A stretch of 64,000 bases of DNA from CAVVAL01 sp963742725 (GTDB lineage Bacteria > Actinomycetota > Actinomycetes > Mycobacteriales > Cryptosporangiaceae), in assembly GCA_963742725.1 (NCBI GenBank), contig CAVUMX010000001.1:558001-622000 (forward strand). The letters are read 5' to 3'. Shown in pieces: positions 8,355 through 16,139 of the stretch. The notes beneath the pieces are model-generated. The model was not told the DNA's origin, did no database searches, and was given only the letters and a program-made list of their open reading frames with translations. The position numbers and the translations under genes are program-made. Every line of letters begins with the position of its first letter. Position 1 is the stretch's first letter.

Positions 8355-9244
8355 TCCGGGCTGCCGGAGCAGTTCTGTGGAGGCCGGGGAGCGCCGGGGC
8401 CGAGGTCGCGGTGGTCCACCGGCCGAAGTACGGCGACTGGTCGCTGCCGAAGGGCAAGCTGGACCCGGGCGAGCACCCGCTGACGGCCGCGTGCCGCGAG
8501 GTCGTGGAGGAGACGGGCGTGACGCCGACGGCCGGCCGCCGGCTGCCGGCCGTGCGCTACGAGGTGCCCGGCCCGGACGGTCCGGAGCCGAAGGTCGTCG
8601 ACTACTGGTCGATGCGTGCGCGCGCCGGCGACGACCGGTTCGAGCCCAACCGCGAGGTGGACGAGATCCGGTGGCTCCCACCGGCGGACGCGGCGGCGCT
8701 GCTCACCTATGACCACGACCGTCCGCTGATCGACGCGTTCACGGCGCTGCACCCGGTGACCGGGACGGTGCTACTGATCCGCCATGCCAAGGCCGGCAGC
8801 CGCAAGGCGTGGACGGGCTCCGACGGCACCCGTCCGCTCGACAGCAACGGCCAGGCGGACGCCGTCCGGATAGCCCGGGTGTTGCCGTGGTTCGACCCGG
8901 CGCGGATCGTGAGCGCCGAGCCGGCGCGGTGCGTGCAGACGGTCGAACCGCTCGCGGCGTCGCTGGGGCTCGACATCGAGATCGACCCGGTGTTCGGCGA
9001 GGAGCAGCACGCCGACGATCCGAAGCGGGCGGCGAAGCGGCTGCGGACCCTGCCGCGCGGCGACGGGGACACCGTCGTGGTGTGCAGCCAGGGTGCGGTG
9101 ATCCCGGAGACCGTGGCGCATCTGGCGGCGACGAGCGGGCTGGTGCTCGGCGCGGTCGTCAGCCGCAAGGGGAGCGCGTGGGCGCTGTCGTTCCGTGGCA
9201 CCGCCCTTTTGGCCGCCGACTACCTGCCGAACCTAGGGCCGTAG
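8342..9244 (+). CDS. mutT1: Nudix hydrolase fused to a histidine phosphatase domain (MutT1-like)
   Basis: This 300-residue protein has a perfect Nudix box, GX5EX7REXXEEXGX, at residues 38-60. A C-terminal histidine-phosphatase (SixA/RHG) domain has the catalytic motif RHAK at 147-150. The same two-domain layout is known from mycobacterial MutT1, which removes 8-oxo-dGTP/8-oxo-GTP and diadenosine polyphosphates. The ATG lies inside the end of the CHAD gene, so translation is coupled. Placement in the ppk operon links polyphosphate and damaged-nucleotide metabolism. Confidence 0.92.
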   Translation: MAALIRAAGAVLWRPGSAGAEVAVVHRPKYGDWSLPKGKLDPGEHPLTAACREVVEETGVTPTAGRRLPAVRYEVPGPDGPEPKVVDYWSMRARAGDDRFEPNREVDEIRWLPPADAAALLTYDHDRPLIDAFTALHPVTGTVLLIRHAKAGSRKAWTGSDGTRPLDSNGQADAVRIARVLPWFDPARIVSAEPARCVQTVEPLAASLGLDIEIDPVFGEEQHADDPKRAAKRLRTLPRGDGDTVVVCSQGAVIPETVAHLAATSGLVLGAVVSRKGSAWALSFRGTALLAADYLPNLGP

Positions 9245-9319
9245 TGCCGGCGGGTGCCGGAGCTCCGTCGATGCGCAGGCCCCCTGCGCACCACGGAACC
9301 CCGGCACACGCACCAGTTC

Positions 9320-9919
9320 TCAGCGAGCGCGCTTCGCCGGAGCCTTCTTCGCGACGGCCTTCTTGGCCGGCGCCTTCTTGGCGGGCGCCTTCTTCGCGAC
9401 AACCTTCTTGGCCGGCGCCTTCTTCGCCGGTGCCTTGGCCGTCGTCGTCTTCTTCGCCGGGGCGGACTTCGCCACGGTCTTCTTGACCGGCGCCTTCTTG
9501 GCGGGGGCCTTGGTGACCTTGGCCGCCGTCTTGGCGGGCGCCTTCTTCGCCGGTGCCTTGGCCGGCGTCGCCTTCGCGGTCACCTTGGCCGCGGTGGTCT
9601 TGGTGGCGGCTGCCGCGGCTGCGACGGGGGCCTTCGCCATCTTCTTGGCGCCGGTGATGACGTCCTTGAAGCCCTGTCCGGGCCGGAACGCCGGTACCGA
9701 CGTCTTCTTGACCTTCACGGCTTCGCCGGTGCGCGGGTTGCGCGCCGTACGTGCGTTGCGGATCCGCTTCTCGAAGACGCCGAAGCCGGTGATCGCGACG
9801 CGTTCCCCCTTCTGCACCGCGCGCTGGATCTCCTCCACCACGCTCTCCAGTGCGGCGGTCGCGGTCTTGCGATCGCCCAGACGCTTCGACAGCGTCTCGA
9901 TGAGCTCGGCCTTGTTCAC
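9320..9919 (-). CDS. HU-type histone-like protein with a lysine/alanine-rich tail
   Basis: This 199-residue protein consists of a classical HU fold (residues 1-93: NKAELIETLSKRLGD, GFGVFEKRIRNARTARNPRTGE, PAFRPG) and about 100 residues of PAKKA/VAKKA-type repeats. The combination is typical of actinobacterial HupB/HupS, which compacts DNA and whose tail resembles eukaryotic H1. The GTG at 9919 follows GGAGGGG at normal spacing, so the longer upstream frame is not used. It is convergent with mutT1. Confidence 0.95.
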   Translation of the reverse strand: MNKAELIETLSKRLGDRKTATAALESVVEEIQRAVQKGERVAITGFGVFEKRIRNARTARNPRTGEAVKVKKTSVPAFRPGQGFKDVITGAKKMAKAPVAAAAAATKTTAAKVTAKATPAKAPAKKAPAKTAAKVTKAPAKKAPVKKTVAKSAPAKKTTTAKAPAKKAPAKKVVAKKAPAKKAPAKKAVAKKAPAKRAR

Positions 9920-10084
9920 GGTTCCCCTCCCAGAGTGTTTCCGGCCTGTTGGCCTTGCGCGAACGTTAGGCCGCGTTTGCGAATCAGACAATCACCCGAC
10001 AGCGTCGTATTCCTTGTGTCGCAAGGGATCGCTGTTCACTCGCGGCGCTGATTCAATGCCCCTTCTCGCGCATCCGAAAACACC
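9920..10084. other. Intergenic region with the promoter of the HU gene
   Basis: This is the gap between the HU start and the leuD 3' hairpin. It is less GC-rich than its surroundings and must contain the HU promoter reading leftwards. I could not assign -35 and -10 elements with confidence. No open frame here looks coding. Confidence 0.4.
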
Positions 10085-10129
10085 AATCGGGGCGGAATCC
10101 CTTGCGATATAAGGGATTCCGCCCCGATT
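10085..10129 (-). terminator. Strong hairpin terminator after leuCD
   Basis: The perfect 19-base arms AATCGGGGCGGAATCCCTT and its complement surround the 7-base loop GCGATAT. The hairpin lies 23 bases after the leuD stop, and a T-rich stretch (GTGTTTT) follows in the leuD direction. It is long for a terminator and has no other copy in the window. Confidence 0.85.
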
Positions 10130-10152
10130 CGGAGGCAGGGTCGCGCCGCAGG

Positions 10153-10746
10153 TCAGGCCGGTTGGGTCCGCGGAAGCCAGGCCGGGCGGCGATCTTCGAA
10201 AGAAGAAATCTCCTCGCTGTGCCGAAGCGTCAAGCCGATGTCGTCGAGCCCTTCGAGCAGCCGCCAGCGGCTGTAGTCGTCGAGCTCGAAGGCCTCGACA
10301 CGACCCGCGGCACGCACTTCCCGCGTGACGAGATCGACGGTCACTTCGGTGCTCGGATCGGCCTCGACCGTCGCCCACAGCCATTCGACGACAGCGATCG
10401 GAAGTTCCACCGTGAGCAGTCCGGCTTTGAGCGAGTTGCCGCGGAAGATGTCGGCGAAGCGCGGCGAGATGACGACGCGGAAGCCGTAGTTCTCCAATGC
10501 CCACACGGCATGTTCGCGCGACGATCCGGTGCCGAACTCGGGGCCGGCGACGAGCACGCTGGCACCGGCGTACTCCGGCTTGTTCAGGATGAACGCGGGA
10601 TCCTTGCGCCACGCCGAGAACAACCCGTCCTCGAATCCGGTGCGGGTGACGCGCTTGAGGTACACGGCCGGGATGATCTGGTCGGTATCCACGTTGGAGC
10701 GGCGCAGCGGTACGGCCCGGCCGGTGTGGCTGGTGAACTTGTCCAT
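10153..10746 (-). CDS. leuD: 3-isopropylmalate dehydratase small subunit
   Basis: This 197-residue swivel-domain subunit pairs with LeuC in converting 2-isopropylmalate to 3-isopropylmalate. The same complex can also convert citramalate to beta-methylmalate when CimA is present, as it is here. The motifs NVDTDQIIPA and FGTGSSREHAVWAL are diagnostic. It starts with ATG three bases after the leuC stop, so the two genes form an operon. Confidence 0.97.
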   Translation of the reverse strand: MDKFTSHTGRAVPLRRSNVDTDQIIPAVYLKRVTRTGFEDGLFSAWRKDPAFILNKPEYAGASVLVAGPEFGTGSSREHAVWALENYGFRVVISPRFADIFRGNSLKAGLLTVELPIAVVEWLWATVEADPSTEVTVDLVTREVRAAGRVEAFELDDYSRWRLLEGLDDIGLTLRHSEEISSFEDRRPAWLPRTQPA

Positions 10747-10749
10747 GGG

Positions 10750-12150
10750 TCAGCTCCCCGAGACGTCGGCGGGTGTGGAGAGGTGTCCGGTGACCGCCGT
10801 GGCGGCGGCGACCAGCGGCGACACGAGGTGCGTGCGGCCGCCCTTGCCCTGACGTCCCTCGAAGTTGCGGTTGGACGTGGACGCCGAACGCTCGCCCGGC
10901 GACAGCGTGTCCGGGTTCATGCCGAGACACATGGAGCAGCCGGCCTGGCGCCATTCCGCGCCGGCCTCGACGAACACCTTGTCCAGCCCCTCGGCCTCGG
11001 CCTGGAGCCGGACCTGGACGGATCCGGGCACGACGAGCATCCGTACGCCGTCGGCGACGTGGTGGCCGCGGATCACCCCGGCGGCGGCGCGAAGGTCCTC
11101 GATGCGGCCGTTGGTGCACGATCCGACGAACACCGTGTCGACGCGGATGTCGCGCAGCGGTGTCCCCGGCGTGAGGTCCATGTACTCCAGCGCGCGCTCG
11201 GCGGCGGACCGCTCGACCGGGTCGGTGAACGACGCCGGGTCCGGCACGACGTCGCCGAGCGGGAGGCCCTGCCCCGGGTTGGTGCCCCAGGTGACGAACG
11301 GGGCGAGCGCGGCCGCGTCGATCTCCACGATCTCGTCGAAGGTCGCGTCGTCGTCCGTGCGCAGGGTGCGCCAGTGCTCGACGGCGGCGTCGAAGTCCTC
11401 CGGCGCGTGCGGACGGCCCTTGAGGTAGGCGAACGTCGTCTCGTCCGGCGCGATCATGCCCGCGCGGGCGCCGGCCTCGATCGACATGTTGCAGATCGTC
11501 ATCCGGCCTTCCATCGACAGCGCCTCGACGGCCTCGCCGCGGTACTCGATGACGTAGCCCTGGCCGCCGCCCGTGCCGATCTTGGCGATCAGCGCGAGGA
11601 TCACGTCCTTGGCGGTCACCCCGTCCGGGAGCGCCCCGCGCACCTCGACGGCCATCGTCTTGAACGGGCGCAGCGGCAGCGTCTGCGTGGCCAGCACGTG
11701 CTCGACCTCGCTGGTGCCGATGCCGAACGCCAGCGCGCCGAACGCGCCGTGCGTGGCGGTGTGGCTGTCGCCGCAGACCACGGTCATGCCGGGCTGGGTG
11801 AGGCCGAGCTGCGGGCCGATGACGTGGACGATGCCCTGGTTCGCGTCGCCGAGCTGGTGCAGGCGCACGCCGAACTCGGCGCAGTTGCGGCGCAGCGTCT
11901 CGATCTGCGTCCGCGAGACCGGGTCGGCGATCGGCTTGTCGATGTCGATCGTCGGGGTGTTGTGGTCCTCGGTCGCGATCGTGAGGTCGGGTCTGCGCAC
12001 CGGGCGTCCCGCCAGCCTGAGCCCGTCGAACGCCTGCGGGCTGGTCACCTCGTGGACCAGGTGCAGGTCGATGTAGAGCAGGTCCGGCTCACCGTCGGCG
12101 GAGCGCACGACGTGCGCATCCCAGACTTTCTCCGCGAGTGTGCGACCCAT
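10750..12150 (-). CDS. leuC: 3-isopropylmalate dehydratase large subunit
   Basis: This 466-residue aconitase-family subunit carries the [4Fe-4S] cluster. Cluster-ligand regions are visible as VGSCTNGRIEDL and CSMCLGMNPD, and the N-terminal block as CGDSHTATHGAFGA. The ATG at 12150 has AAGGA at six-base spacing and is preferred over the GTG at 12153. It is transcribed divergently from ndgR, whose product is known in Streptomyces to regulate leuCD and other branched-chain amino acid genes. Confidence 0.97.
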   Translation of the reverse strand: MGRTLAEKVWDAHVVRSADGEPDLLYIDLHLVHEVTSPQAFDGLRLAGRPVRRPDLTIATEDHNTPTIDIDKPIADPVSRTQIETLRRNCAEFGVRLHQLGDANQGIVHVIGPQLGLTQPGMTVVCGDSHTATHGAFGALAFGIGTSEVEHVLATQTLPLRPFKTMAVEVRGALPDGVTAKDVILALIAKIGTGGGQGYVIEYRGEAVEALSMEGRMTICNMSIEAGARAGMIAPDETTFAYLKGRPHAPEDFDAAVEHWRTLRTDDDATFDEIVEIDAAALAPFVTWGTNPGQGLPLGDVVPDPASFTDPVERSAAERALEYMDLTPGTPLRDIRVDTVFVGSCTNGRIEDLRAAAGVIRGHHVADGVRMLVVPGSVQVRLQAEAEGLDKVFVEAGAEWRQAGCSMCLGMNPDTLSPGERSASTSNRNFEGRQGKGGRTHLVSPLVAAATAVTGHLSTPADVSGS

Positions 12151-12201
12151 CACGTTTCCTTACCGGTAGCGTCCTGAGATGTGGGATGGTAGTTTCGTCT
12201 C
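12151..12201. promoter_or_regulatory. ndgR: Shared leuC / ndgR divergent promoter region
   Basis: Only 51 bases separate the two start codons, so both promoters and any NdgR operator must overlap here. By homology with Streptomyces, this is where an NdgR-type IclR regulator would bind. ndgR itself has no ribosome binding site before its GTG and may be leaderless. The exact operator bases are not determined. Confidence 0.6.
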
Positions 12202-12900
12202 GTGGGACAGACTACCAGCGGCGTCGGCGTTCTCGACAAGGCCATTGCCATCCTCGAGGCGACCGTCGACGGCGCCAGCCTCGCCGAACTCGTCGACCGG
12301 AGCGGGTTGCCGCGCGCGACAGCGCACCGGCTCGCCCAGGCGCTCGAAGTGCACCGGATACTCGTCCGCGACGAGGCCGGCCGGTGGCGACCCGGCCCCC
12401 GGCTCGCCGAGTTCGCCAACGCGGCGCCCGACGTGCTCCTCACCGCCGCCGCGCCCGTGCTCTCCGCCCTGCGCGACGCCACGGGCGAGAGCACCCAGCT
12501 CTACCTGCGCCGCGCCGACGAACGCATCTGCGTGGCCGCCGCCGAGCGGTCCAGCGGGCTGCGCGACACGGTGCCGGTCGGCGCCGCGCTGCCGATGTTC
12601 GCCGGGTCCGGCGCGCAGGTGCTGCTCGCGTGGGAACCGCCCGAGTCGGTGCTGCCGCTGCTCCCCCGCTGCCGGTTCTCCGGCCGCACGCTCGCCGAGG
12701 TGCGGCGGCGCGGCTGGGCGGCCAGTGTCGCCGAGCGGGAGGCGGGTGTGGCGTCCGTCTCGGCGCCGATCCGTGACCGCGGCGGCCGGGTCATCGCGGC
12801 GATCAGCATCTCCGGGCCGATAGAGCGTCTGGGGCGCCGTCCGGGCGAGCGCCACGCGGTGTCGGTCGTCCGCGCGGGCCAACGGCTTTCAGGCCTCTAA
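12202..12900 (+). CDS. ndgR: IclR-family regulator, NdgR type
   Basis: This 232-residue protein has an N-terminal winged helix (SLAELVDRSGLPRATAHRLAQAL, residues 25-47) and a C-terminal IclR effector domain (LYLRRADERICVAAAERSSGLRDTVPVG and GRVIAAISISGP). Its position divergent from leuCD is the conserved locus of NdgR/LtbR, which control leucine, isoleucine and methionine genes in actinobacteria. The start is a GTG. The ligand is unknown here. Confidence 0.92.
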   Translation: MGQTTSGVGVLDKAIAILEATVDGASLAELVDRSGLPRATAHRLAQALEVHRILVRDEAGRWRPGPRLAEFANAAPDVLLTAAAPVLSALRDATGESTQLYLRRADERICVAAAERSSGLRDTVPVGAALPMFAGSGAQVLLAWEPPESVLPLLPRCRFSGRTLAEVRRRGWAASVAEREAGVASVSAPIRDRGGRVIAAISISGPIERLGRRPGERHAVSVVRAGQRLSGL

Positions 12901-12905
12901 GAGCT

Positions 12906-13436
12906 TCACTGAGGACGTGCGGCAGGCCGGCGTCGATCGGCGGCCTCCGCCAGCGCGTGCACCTCTCCATGCGTGCCGACGGGCACCGACGCGGCGTACG
13001 TGCTGATGGGTTGCCACGCGCGCGGCCACCGGCCGGCGGCGTCCCGCACGGCCGGGTCGGTTTCGACGAGGTAGGCGAGGTGCCGTACGGCGTGCGCGGC
13101 GATGTGGTGTTCGTGCAGCTCGGGCGGCGTGGGCAGCATCGGATCGCCGGAGGACACCACGCCGGTCCGTTCCAGGATCGTCACGTCCGCTGACATCACC
13201 AGGTCGGGCATCACGGCGTAGGTGAGGTAGACGACGTCGGGCTCTTCGAACCGCCACGACGTGGAGTGGCTGACCGTCCACGGGCCGGGGGTCTCGGCGA
13301 TGCCGATGGCGTCGAGCGCGAGCCGGTCGGGCGTGGTGCCGGGCTCCCAGAGGGCGTGCACCACCCGGTACCCGAGCGCACCGTCCGGCAGCGGCCGGAT
13401 CCCGATGACCTCGACGACGACGTTCGCTGCGTTCAT
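12906..13436 (-). CDS. Hypothetical protein convergent with ndgR
   Basis: This 176-residue soluble protein starts with ATG (NAANVVVEVIGI). It has a mixed alpha/beta pattern including YRVVHALWEPGTTPDRLALDAIGI and LHEHHIAAHAVRHLAYLV, with several histidines in the second half. There is no signal peptide or membrane segment. I do not recognise the family. Codon use is typical of the genome, and the gene ends five bases from ndgR, so it is very likely real. Confidence 0.7.
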   Translation of the reverse strand: MNAANVVVEVIGIRPLPDGALGYRVVHALWEPGTTPDRLALDAIGIAETPGPWTVSHSTSWRFEEPDVVYLTYAVMPDLVMSADVTILERTGVVSSGDPMLPTPPELHEHHIAAHAVRHLAYLVETDPAVRDAAGRWPRAWQPISTYAASVPVGTHGEVHALAEAADRRRPAARPQ

Positions 13437-13529
13437 CCCCGGAAGGCTATCCGCTGGCCCGACTCGGCCCGGGCGACATCTTCCCGCGTGGAGCCGGGAA
13501 GACGTCGCCCAGAGCGGAGCGGCGACGCG

Positions 13530-13994
13530 TCAGGCGGCGTGCGCGCCCCGGCGGACCCGGCGGCGGGCCAGCGCGATCATCGAGATACCGCCGCCGACCA
13601 GCAGGAGCGAGGCACCGAGCAGCCAGCCGACGGACGCGCCGGTGACCGGCAGCTCCTCCTTCGGCGGTGCGTCGCCGCCGCCGTTGCGCGGGCTGGCCGA
13701 CGTCGACGGCGTGGCCGTGGCGGACATCGACGGCGTCGGCTTCTTGTGCGGCTTGACCGGGGCGGCCTCGCCGCAGGATGCGGCGTCGGCGTTCGCATGA
13801 CCGAGAACGCCGACCGAGTTGCCGCAGATCTTCACGGGCACGGTGATCGGGGCCTCGACCCGGTTGCCGTTGCCCACACCCGGATTGCCTACGCTCCCTG
13901 CCCCCTCGGCCGCATGAGCCGCGACGGCACCGGTGAACAGGAGTCCGGTGGCGATGAACAGCGCGGGCAGAGCCCGTCGAACCCACTCGTTCAC
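13530..13994 (-). CDS. Chaplin-like, sortase-anchored surface protein
   Basis: This 154-residue protein has a signal peptide (residues 1-29, ending AHAA). One chaplin-like domain follows (about 35-75: GNPGVGNGN, PVKICGNSVGVLGHANADAASC) with the two conserved cysteines at 57 and 74. After that come a Pro/Thr/Ser linker and a sorting signal made of LPVTG, a hydrophobic helix and RRRVRRG. Chaplins coat aerial hyphae and spores of streptomycetes, and LPxTG chaplins are covalently bound by sortase. The GTG at 13994 has GAGAGG upstream. This domain strongly suggests a mycelial, sporulating actinomycete. Confidence 0.85.
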   Translation of the reverse strand: MNEWVRRALPALFIATGLLFTGAVAAHAAEGAGSVGNPGVGNGNRVEAPITVPVKICGNSVGVLGHANADAASCGEAAPVKPHKKPTPSMSATATPSTSASPRNGGGDAPPKEELPVTGASVGWLLGASLLLVGGGISMIALARRRVRRGAHAA

Positions 13995-14228
13995 GGTGGT
14001 ACCTCTCGTGGTCAGGAAGGCATGTTCCAGCGTCCGGTCACACAGTGCAGACAGGACGACCACGGAGCGTACTCACATTTCCGGTGTTATCGCCGTCCCC
14101 TCTGACCAGCGACAACGCGCGCGTGTCGGGATGCCGACGGCGCCGGCAAACCGTCATTGCGGTTGGAGGACCGGTTAGGCACTGTTCGGTCCGCTTGACC
14201 GGTTCGCCCACCAACCGAAGGAGCTACC

Positions 14229-15641
14229 GTGAATGGATTACGGCGGACAACGCTGTCCGCGGTACTGGCCGGCGCCACCGCCCTTGCCGGCATGGCGCTG
14301 TTACCCAGCGTGTTACCCGCCGCCGCCGACCCCCTCCGGTCCGCGGCGGCGGTGACCGAATCGCCCCGGCTCATCGTCGGCTACCGGCAGGCGTCGTCCG
14401 CGGCCCGCTCCGACAGCGCGGCGACCGACCATCTGACCCGCAAGCGCAGCACGGCGAAGCTCCAGCGGCGCCTCGCCACCGGCGCGGTCCTGGTCGACGC
14501 CGGCAGCGGCGACATCGCCGCGCTGACCTCGGCACTGCGATCGGACCCCGACGTCGCGTACGTCGAGCCGGACCAGCGCATGTACGCCCACGCCGCTCCC
14601 GACGACACCGAGTACAACCGGCAGTGGCACCTGTTCGAGTCGGCGGCCGGCATGAACGTGCCGGGTGCCTGGGCCACGTCGACCGGTAGCGGCGTCACGG
14701 TCGCCGTGATCGACACCGGGTACGTCGCGCACTCCGACCTGGCCGCGAACATCGTCGCCGGCTACGACTTCATCACCAGCAGCAGCAACGCCCGCGACGG
14801 GAACGGCCGGGACAGCAACGCGGCGGACCCCGGTGACTGGACGACCAGCGACTTCGAGTGCGGGATCGGCGGCAACCCCAAGCACAACTCGACCTGGCAC
14901 GGCACCCACGTGGCCGGCACGATCGCCGCGCTCACGAACAACGGCAAGGGCGTGGCCGGCGTCGCGTACAACGCGAAGATCCAGCCCGTCCGGGTGCTGG
15001 GCAAGTGCGGCGGGAACACCTCCGACATCGCCGACGCGATCATCTGGGCGTCCGGCGGCACCGTCTCGGGCGTGCCGGCCAACCAGACGCCGGCCAAGGT
15101 GATCAACATGAGCCTCGGCGGAGGCGGTGCCTGCGGCACGACGTACCAGAACGCGATCAACTCGGCGGTGGGGCGCGGCACGACCGTCGTGGTCTCCGCT
15201 GGCAACAGCAGCGCCGACACCAAGGACTTCCAGCCCGCCAGCTGCGCCAACGTCATCAACGTGGCGGCCAGCGACCGGGGCGGCGACAAGGCCCACTACT
15301 CGAACTACGGCGCCAAGGTCGACATCGCCGCACCCGGCGGCGAGACCCGGCAGCCGGGCGAAACGGGGACGACCACGCCGCAGAACGGCGTCTGGTCCAC
15401 GTTGAACTCGGGCACGACGTCGCCGGGAAGCGAGGTCTACAAGCCGTACGCCGGCACCAGCATGGCGGCGCCGCACATCGCCGGTCTCGTCGCGCTGATC
15501 CTGGCCGAGAAGTCGCTGAGCCCGGCCGAGGTCGAGTCGACCATCAAGAACAACGCCCGCAGCCTTCCTGGAAACTGCGCCGGAGGATGCGGCGCCGGGC
15601 TGGCCGACGCCACGAAGACCCTGGGAGCCGTGGCCGGCTGA
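14229..15641 (+). CDS. Secreted subtilisin-like serine protease (S8)
   Basis: This 470-residue preproprotein contains a signal peptide (1-34), an inhibitor_I9-type propeptide (about 45-120) and a subtilase domain. The complete triad is Asp162 in VAVIDTGY, His227 in WHGTHVAG and Ser411 in GTSMAAPH. Paired cysteines suggest disulfides in the extracellular enzyme. The start GTG follows GAAGGAG at five bases. It is monocistronic, with its own hairpin terminator. A role in extracellular protein degradation is inferred. Confidence 0.93.
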   Translation: MNGLRRTTLSAVLAGATALAGMALLPSVLPAAADPLRSAAAVTESPRLIVGYRQASSAARSDSAATDHLTRKRSTAKLQRRLATGAVLVDAGSGDIAALTSALRSDPDVAYVEPDQRMYAHAAPDDTEYNRQWHLFESAAGMNVPGAWATSTGSGVTVAVIDTGYVAHSDLAANIVAGYDFITSSSNARDGNGRDSNAADPGDWTTSDFECGIGGNPKHNSTWHGTHVAGTIAALTNNGKGVAGVAYNAKIQPVRVLGKCGGNTSDIADAIIWASGGTVSGVPANQTPAKVINMSLGGGGACGTTYQNAINSAVGRGTTVVVSAGNSSADTKDFQPASCANVINVAASDRGGDKAHYSNYGAKVDIAAPGGETRQPGETGTTTPQNGVWSTLNSGTTSPGSEVYKPYAGTSMAAPHIAGLVALILAEKSLSPAEVESTIKNNARSLPGNCAGGCGAGLADATKTLGAVAG

Positions 15642-15646
15642 TCGGG

Positions 15647-15692
15647 CGCCGGTGGCTCCCCCGCCTGTGGACGGGCGGGGGAGCCACCGGCG
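15647..15692. terminator. Bidirectional hairpin terminator between protease and chitinase genes
   Basis: Perfect 19-base arms (CGCCGGTGGCTCCCCCGCC and its complement) enclose an 8-base loop. The hairpin sits between two convergent genes, 5 bases after the protease stop and 14 bases from the chitinase end, and can serve both. Confidence 0.85.
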
Positions 15693-15706
15693 TTCTCCCT
15701 GGGGAG

Positions 15707-16139
15707 CTAGGCGATCGCGAGCCACAGCGCCGCCACGTTGGGCGGCTCCCAGCCCGGCAGCGACGTGTGCGCCTGCCGGCACTCGTAGTTGCGGCCACCG
15801 TGCGAGACGCGGTTGCCGGCCGCGTACGCCTTGTTCGCCTCCCACGCCGGGTACGTACCGCTGGACGGCGACGGCGACGCGCTAGGCGAACCGGTCGGGG
15901 ACGTGCTCGGCGACGCGGTGGGGCCGCCTGAACACAATCCCTGGTCCGCCCAGACGTCGGCCTGGCCGGGGGTCTCGTTCTGGGTCCACCACTTCGCGCG
16001 CCACGTGTGGTTGGCGTGCGACACCGTGTCGCCGCCGACGTACACCTTCGACGACTGCCACGCCGGAGCGGTGCAGCCACCCGGCGACGGGCTGGGACTG
16101 GACGTCGGGCTCACGGTCGGACTGACGGTCGGGCTGGTG
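15707..16139 (-). pseudogene. Two chitin-binding modules put out of frame by a frameshift (3' part of the chitinase gene)
   Basis: This part encodes a PTVSPT-type linker followed by two ChtBD3/CBM5_12-like modules: GCTAPAWQSSKVYVGGDTV...HTWRAKWWTQNETPG, then a Pro/Ser linker and TYPAWEANKAYAAGNRVSHGGRNYECRQAH. The modules continue the upstream GH18 chitinase but lie in a different frame. Dropping one base in the C-run near 16140 would restore a product of about 638 residues. The out-of-frame GH18 frame runs on to 15882 as nonsense. It could be a true mutation, a slippage site or a sequencing error. Confidence 0.8.

Noticed and set aside
10102..12177. A 691-codon plus-strand open frame opposite leuCD
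   Set aside because: It is a mirror of the high third-position GC of leuC and leuD, has no family match, and lies wholly opposite conserved enzymes.
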